From Pavlovales sp. CCMP2436 (taxonomy: Eukaryota; Haptophyta; Pavlovophyceae; Pavlovales), in assembly GCA_026770615.1 (NCBI GenBank), contig MU631534.1:187192-204039 (forward strand): a stretch of DNA of 16,848 bases, given 5' to 3'. Shown piece by piece: positions 15,421 to 16,848 of this stretch. A program made the translations under genes and the position numbers. The first letter of the stretch is position 1. Every line of letters starts with the position of its first letter. The notes below the pieces were generated by a model. The model searched no databases and was not told where the DNA came from. It worked only from the letters and a program-made list of their open reading frames with translations.

Positions 15421-15955
15421 CTAGAAGTACGTCCGTCCCCTGACATGTATATACCGGACCCGAGCGTTGAGAAAACACTCAGATCAAGGCGGGACCTTAG
15501 CAGAGCACACGGATACCGTCCCCACCACTGATGAGGCTGATCAGACACATAACAATCGGCGACTCTCAACTGGCGCGCGGACCAACCTTTGCCGCGTCTC
15601 GCTCGTCGCTCTAAATGCAGCTTGCCTAGGCACACATCCCGCTCAAGTAGCACATAATAACACAGACAATAATATATAAACTCCGACAGCCTGTATCCCA
15701 CATTGACGGGGCCACAGTATGATTTGATGAGGCTGATCAGACACACGACAATCGGCGACTCTCAACTGGCGCGCGGACCAACCTTTGCCGCGTCTCGCTC
15801 GTCGCTCTAAATGCAGCTTGCCTAGGCGCACATCCCGCTCAAGTAGCACATAATAAAACAGCCAATAATGTATAAACTCCGACAGCCTGTATCCCACATT
15901 GACGGGGCCACAGTATAATTCTTGACCACGCGAGAAAAGTAAGAATCACACGGTT
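15421..15955 (-). mobile_element. Non-LTR retrotransposon copy 6, 3' fragment with internal duplication
   Basis: A minus-strand 3' fragment that begins at the conserved CTAG near the 3' end (15421; the TTTACA tail is not clear) and stops at hairpin HP2 (15918-15946). It carries the AGATCAAGG, CTTAGCAGAGCACA and ATACCGTCCCCACC boxes seen in copies 3 and 5. A 196-bp segment is tandemly duplicated inside it. No coding part remains. Confidence 0.8.
15530..15920. repeat. 196-bp tandem duplication inside copy 6
   Basis: Unit 1 is 15530-15725 and unit 2 is 15726-15920. Both start GATGAGGCTGATCAGACACA and end CCCACATTGACGGGGCCACA plus a few bases. About seven differences are visible, so the duplication is young compared with the spread among element copies. 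Confidence 0.9.
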
Positions 15956-16546
15956 GGCTGTTCCTGCGCATCAAATTCTGCGTCAAGGAGTTTGTTCAAG
16001 GTTCCACCAATAAAATAACACACAAATATTAAATACAAATACACAGAAGCAATGTTTGCGTCAAAATTTAAATACTCAACTCTGAGTATCTCCAGCTGCG
16101 CCTGTGCGCTGAAGGCCCGTAACTGACAAACAATTATATCCTTGTAGTGGATGATATTATTTAGATAATGGAGGATTTAAGACACTGTATACATGGATAC
16201 TGTATACGTGCCGCCTTATTAGCGCATGTAAATAGTATTCATATTTTATTCCTATTCATTCCTATGAAAATAATTCATTTTTATTGACCAGAAAACTGTA
16301 TTTTAATATTATACAAATTATTTTTAAATAAGTGGAGTAAATTATTTAGAGAAGTAAAGGATCATTGACTCACCCTGCCGACTGGCTTGAGCCCTCATTA
16401 ATGAGACCTGGCCAGGGGTAGGAGATTACCGCCCTCGTTATTAAAACGAGGCGGCTGGGCGAGCTGCGAACGAGCGCACGTCTTACGAGCGCTCATTATT
16501 ATTACTACCGGAGATCCATCGGCACGTGCGGTGGCGCCCAAGCCAG
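15956..16546. other. AT-rich spacer with palindromes
   Basis: No gene recognised. CTCATTAATGAG (16394-16405) is a perfect palindrome, and CCTCGTT/AACGAGG (16433-16451) is a perfect inverted repeat with a 5-base loop. Both are just before the dispersed repeat and may belong to the same unrecognised element. Confidence 0.4.
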
Positions 16547-16643
16547 CGCAGCCGACTAAGGCACGCAGCAGGCAATGGGCGATGCAGCGCCCAGACCAGC
16601 ACAATATTCAGAACAGTCAGACGCTAGCTCAAATCCCTATCAG
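16547..16643 (+). repeat. Dispersed repeat, 97 bp, instance 4
   Basis: Best partner of 2167-2264 in the same orientation; its right end, GCTCAAATCCCTATCAG, also matches 6062-6080 and the inverted 10642-10680. The minus strand has an open frame in both long instances (CWSGRCIAHCLLRALVGC here, CWSERCVAHCLLRALVGC at 2167-2264), but I see no domain. Confidence 0.65.
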
Positions 16644-16848
16644 AAACATATAAGCGCATATGCCCTCATTTACCTTAAGCGTAATATCATAAGTATCTTT
16701 AGGTAATCACGTATTATATAAATCTCATTCTAACGAGCGCATATGATTAAACGTTCTTTTGTCGACAACAAATAAGAATTATCTTGTGTAAGACTACTAA
16801 TTCCTGACCGGATTAACTGATCCTGACTCAGCGGCCAAAGCCGCGAAA
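16644..16848. other. AT-rich end of window
   Basis: Nothing recognised. It ends in a short GC-rich stretch at the window edge. Confidence 0.4.

Overview
The window looks like repeat-rich nuclear DNA from a unicellular eukaryote, probably an alga or related protist. Evidence: a clear GT-AG intron (13882-14003, minus strand), GC-rich coding remnants in AT-rich spacers, long CA/TA/G-tract microsatellites, non-LTR retrotransposons, and gene families I associate with haptophytes, dinoflagellates and stramenopiles (a TIR-like domain with a WCxxE-type motif, and a nucleoside-hydrolase-like protein with a WFFETFCG region). A haptophyte-like source is my best guess; without searches I cannot fix the lineage. 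I see no bacterial operon, tRNA, rRNA or CRISPR array.

Most of the window is one non-LTR (LINE-type) retrotransposon family. I count six copies by a shared 3' end (the conserved GGTGGGGACGGTATC-like box, then GGACGTA..CTAGA..TTTACA and a CA-rich tail): copy 1 (1580-2124, minus), copy 2 (2724-3310, minus), copy 3 (3353 to about 5176, minus), copy 4 (about 6535-10470, plus), copy 5 (13396-13700, plus) and copy 6 (15421-15955, minus, with an internal 196-bp tandem duplication). Copy 4 is the most complete: the C-terminal end of a reverse transcriptase, an RNase H domain, a C-x2-C-x10-H-x4-C zinc motif and a long Pro/Lys/Arg-rich tail, broken by frameshifts and one in-frame TAG. All six copies have, or retain traces of, an inverted repeat just upstream of the 3' region. 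Its sequence differs between subfamilies while the arms stay complementary. A second hairpin is encoded by the last codons of the tail.

Between the elements lie decayed host-type genes. Positions 1-729 hold two head-to-head copies of a GxFGE-motif protein segment, the plus copy ending in an RGG tail. Positions 11165-12713 (minus) hold a multi-frame remnant of a membrane protein with a TIR-like domain; its last 27 codons are duplicated in frame at 10874-10960. Positions 13687-14811 (minus) hold a nucleoside-hydrolase-like pseudogene with an in-frame TAG, a frameshift and an intact-looking intron; its 3' end is cut off by retroelement copy 5, which supplies the present stop codon.

Other structure: a foldback element with arms of about 120 bp (5506-6023), a dispersed repeat seen at four places (2167-2264, 6062-6080, 10642-10680, 16547-16643), a GC-rich hairpin bounded by AAGACT/AGTCTT (1056-1167), and short tandem repeats. 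The strongest candidate for something undescribed is the retrotransposon family itself: its covarying 3' hairpin, its stop-codon hairpin, its modular basic/Pro-rich tail, and a -1 frame step at the same place in two copies.
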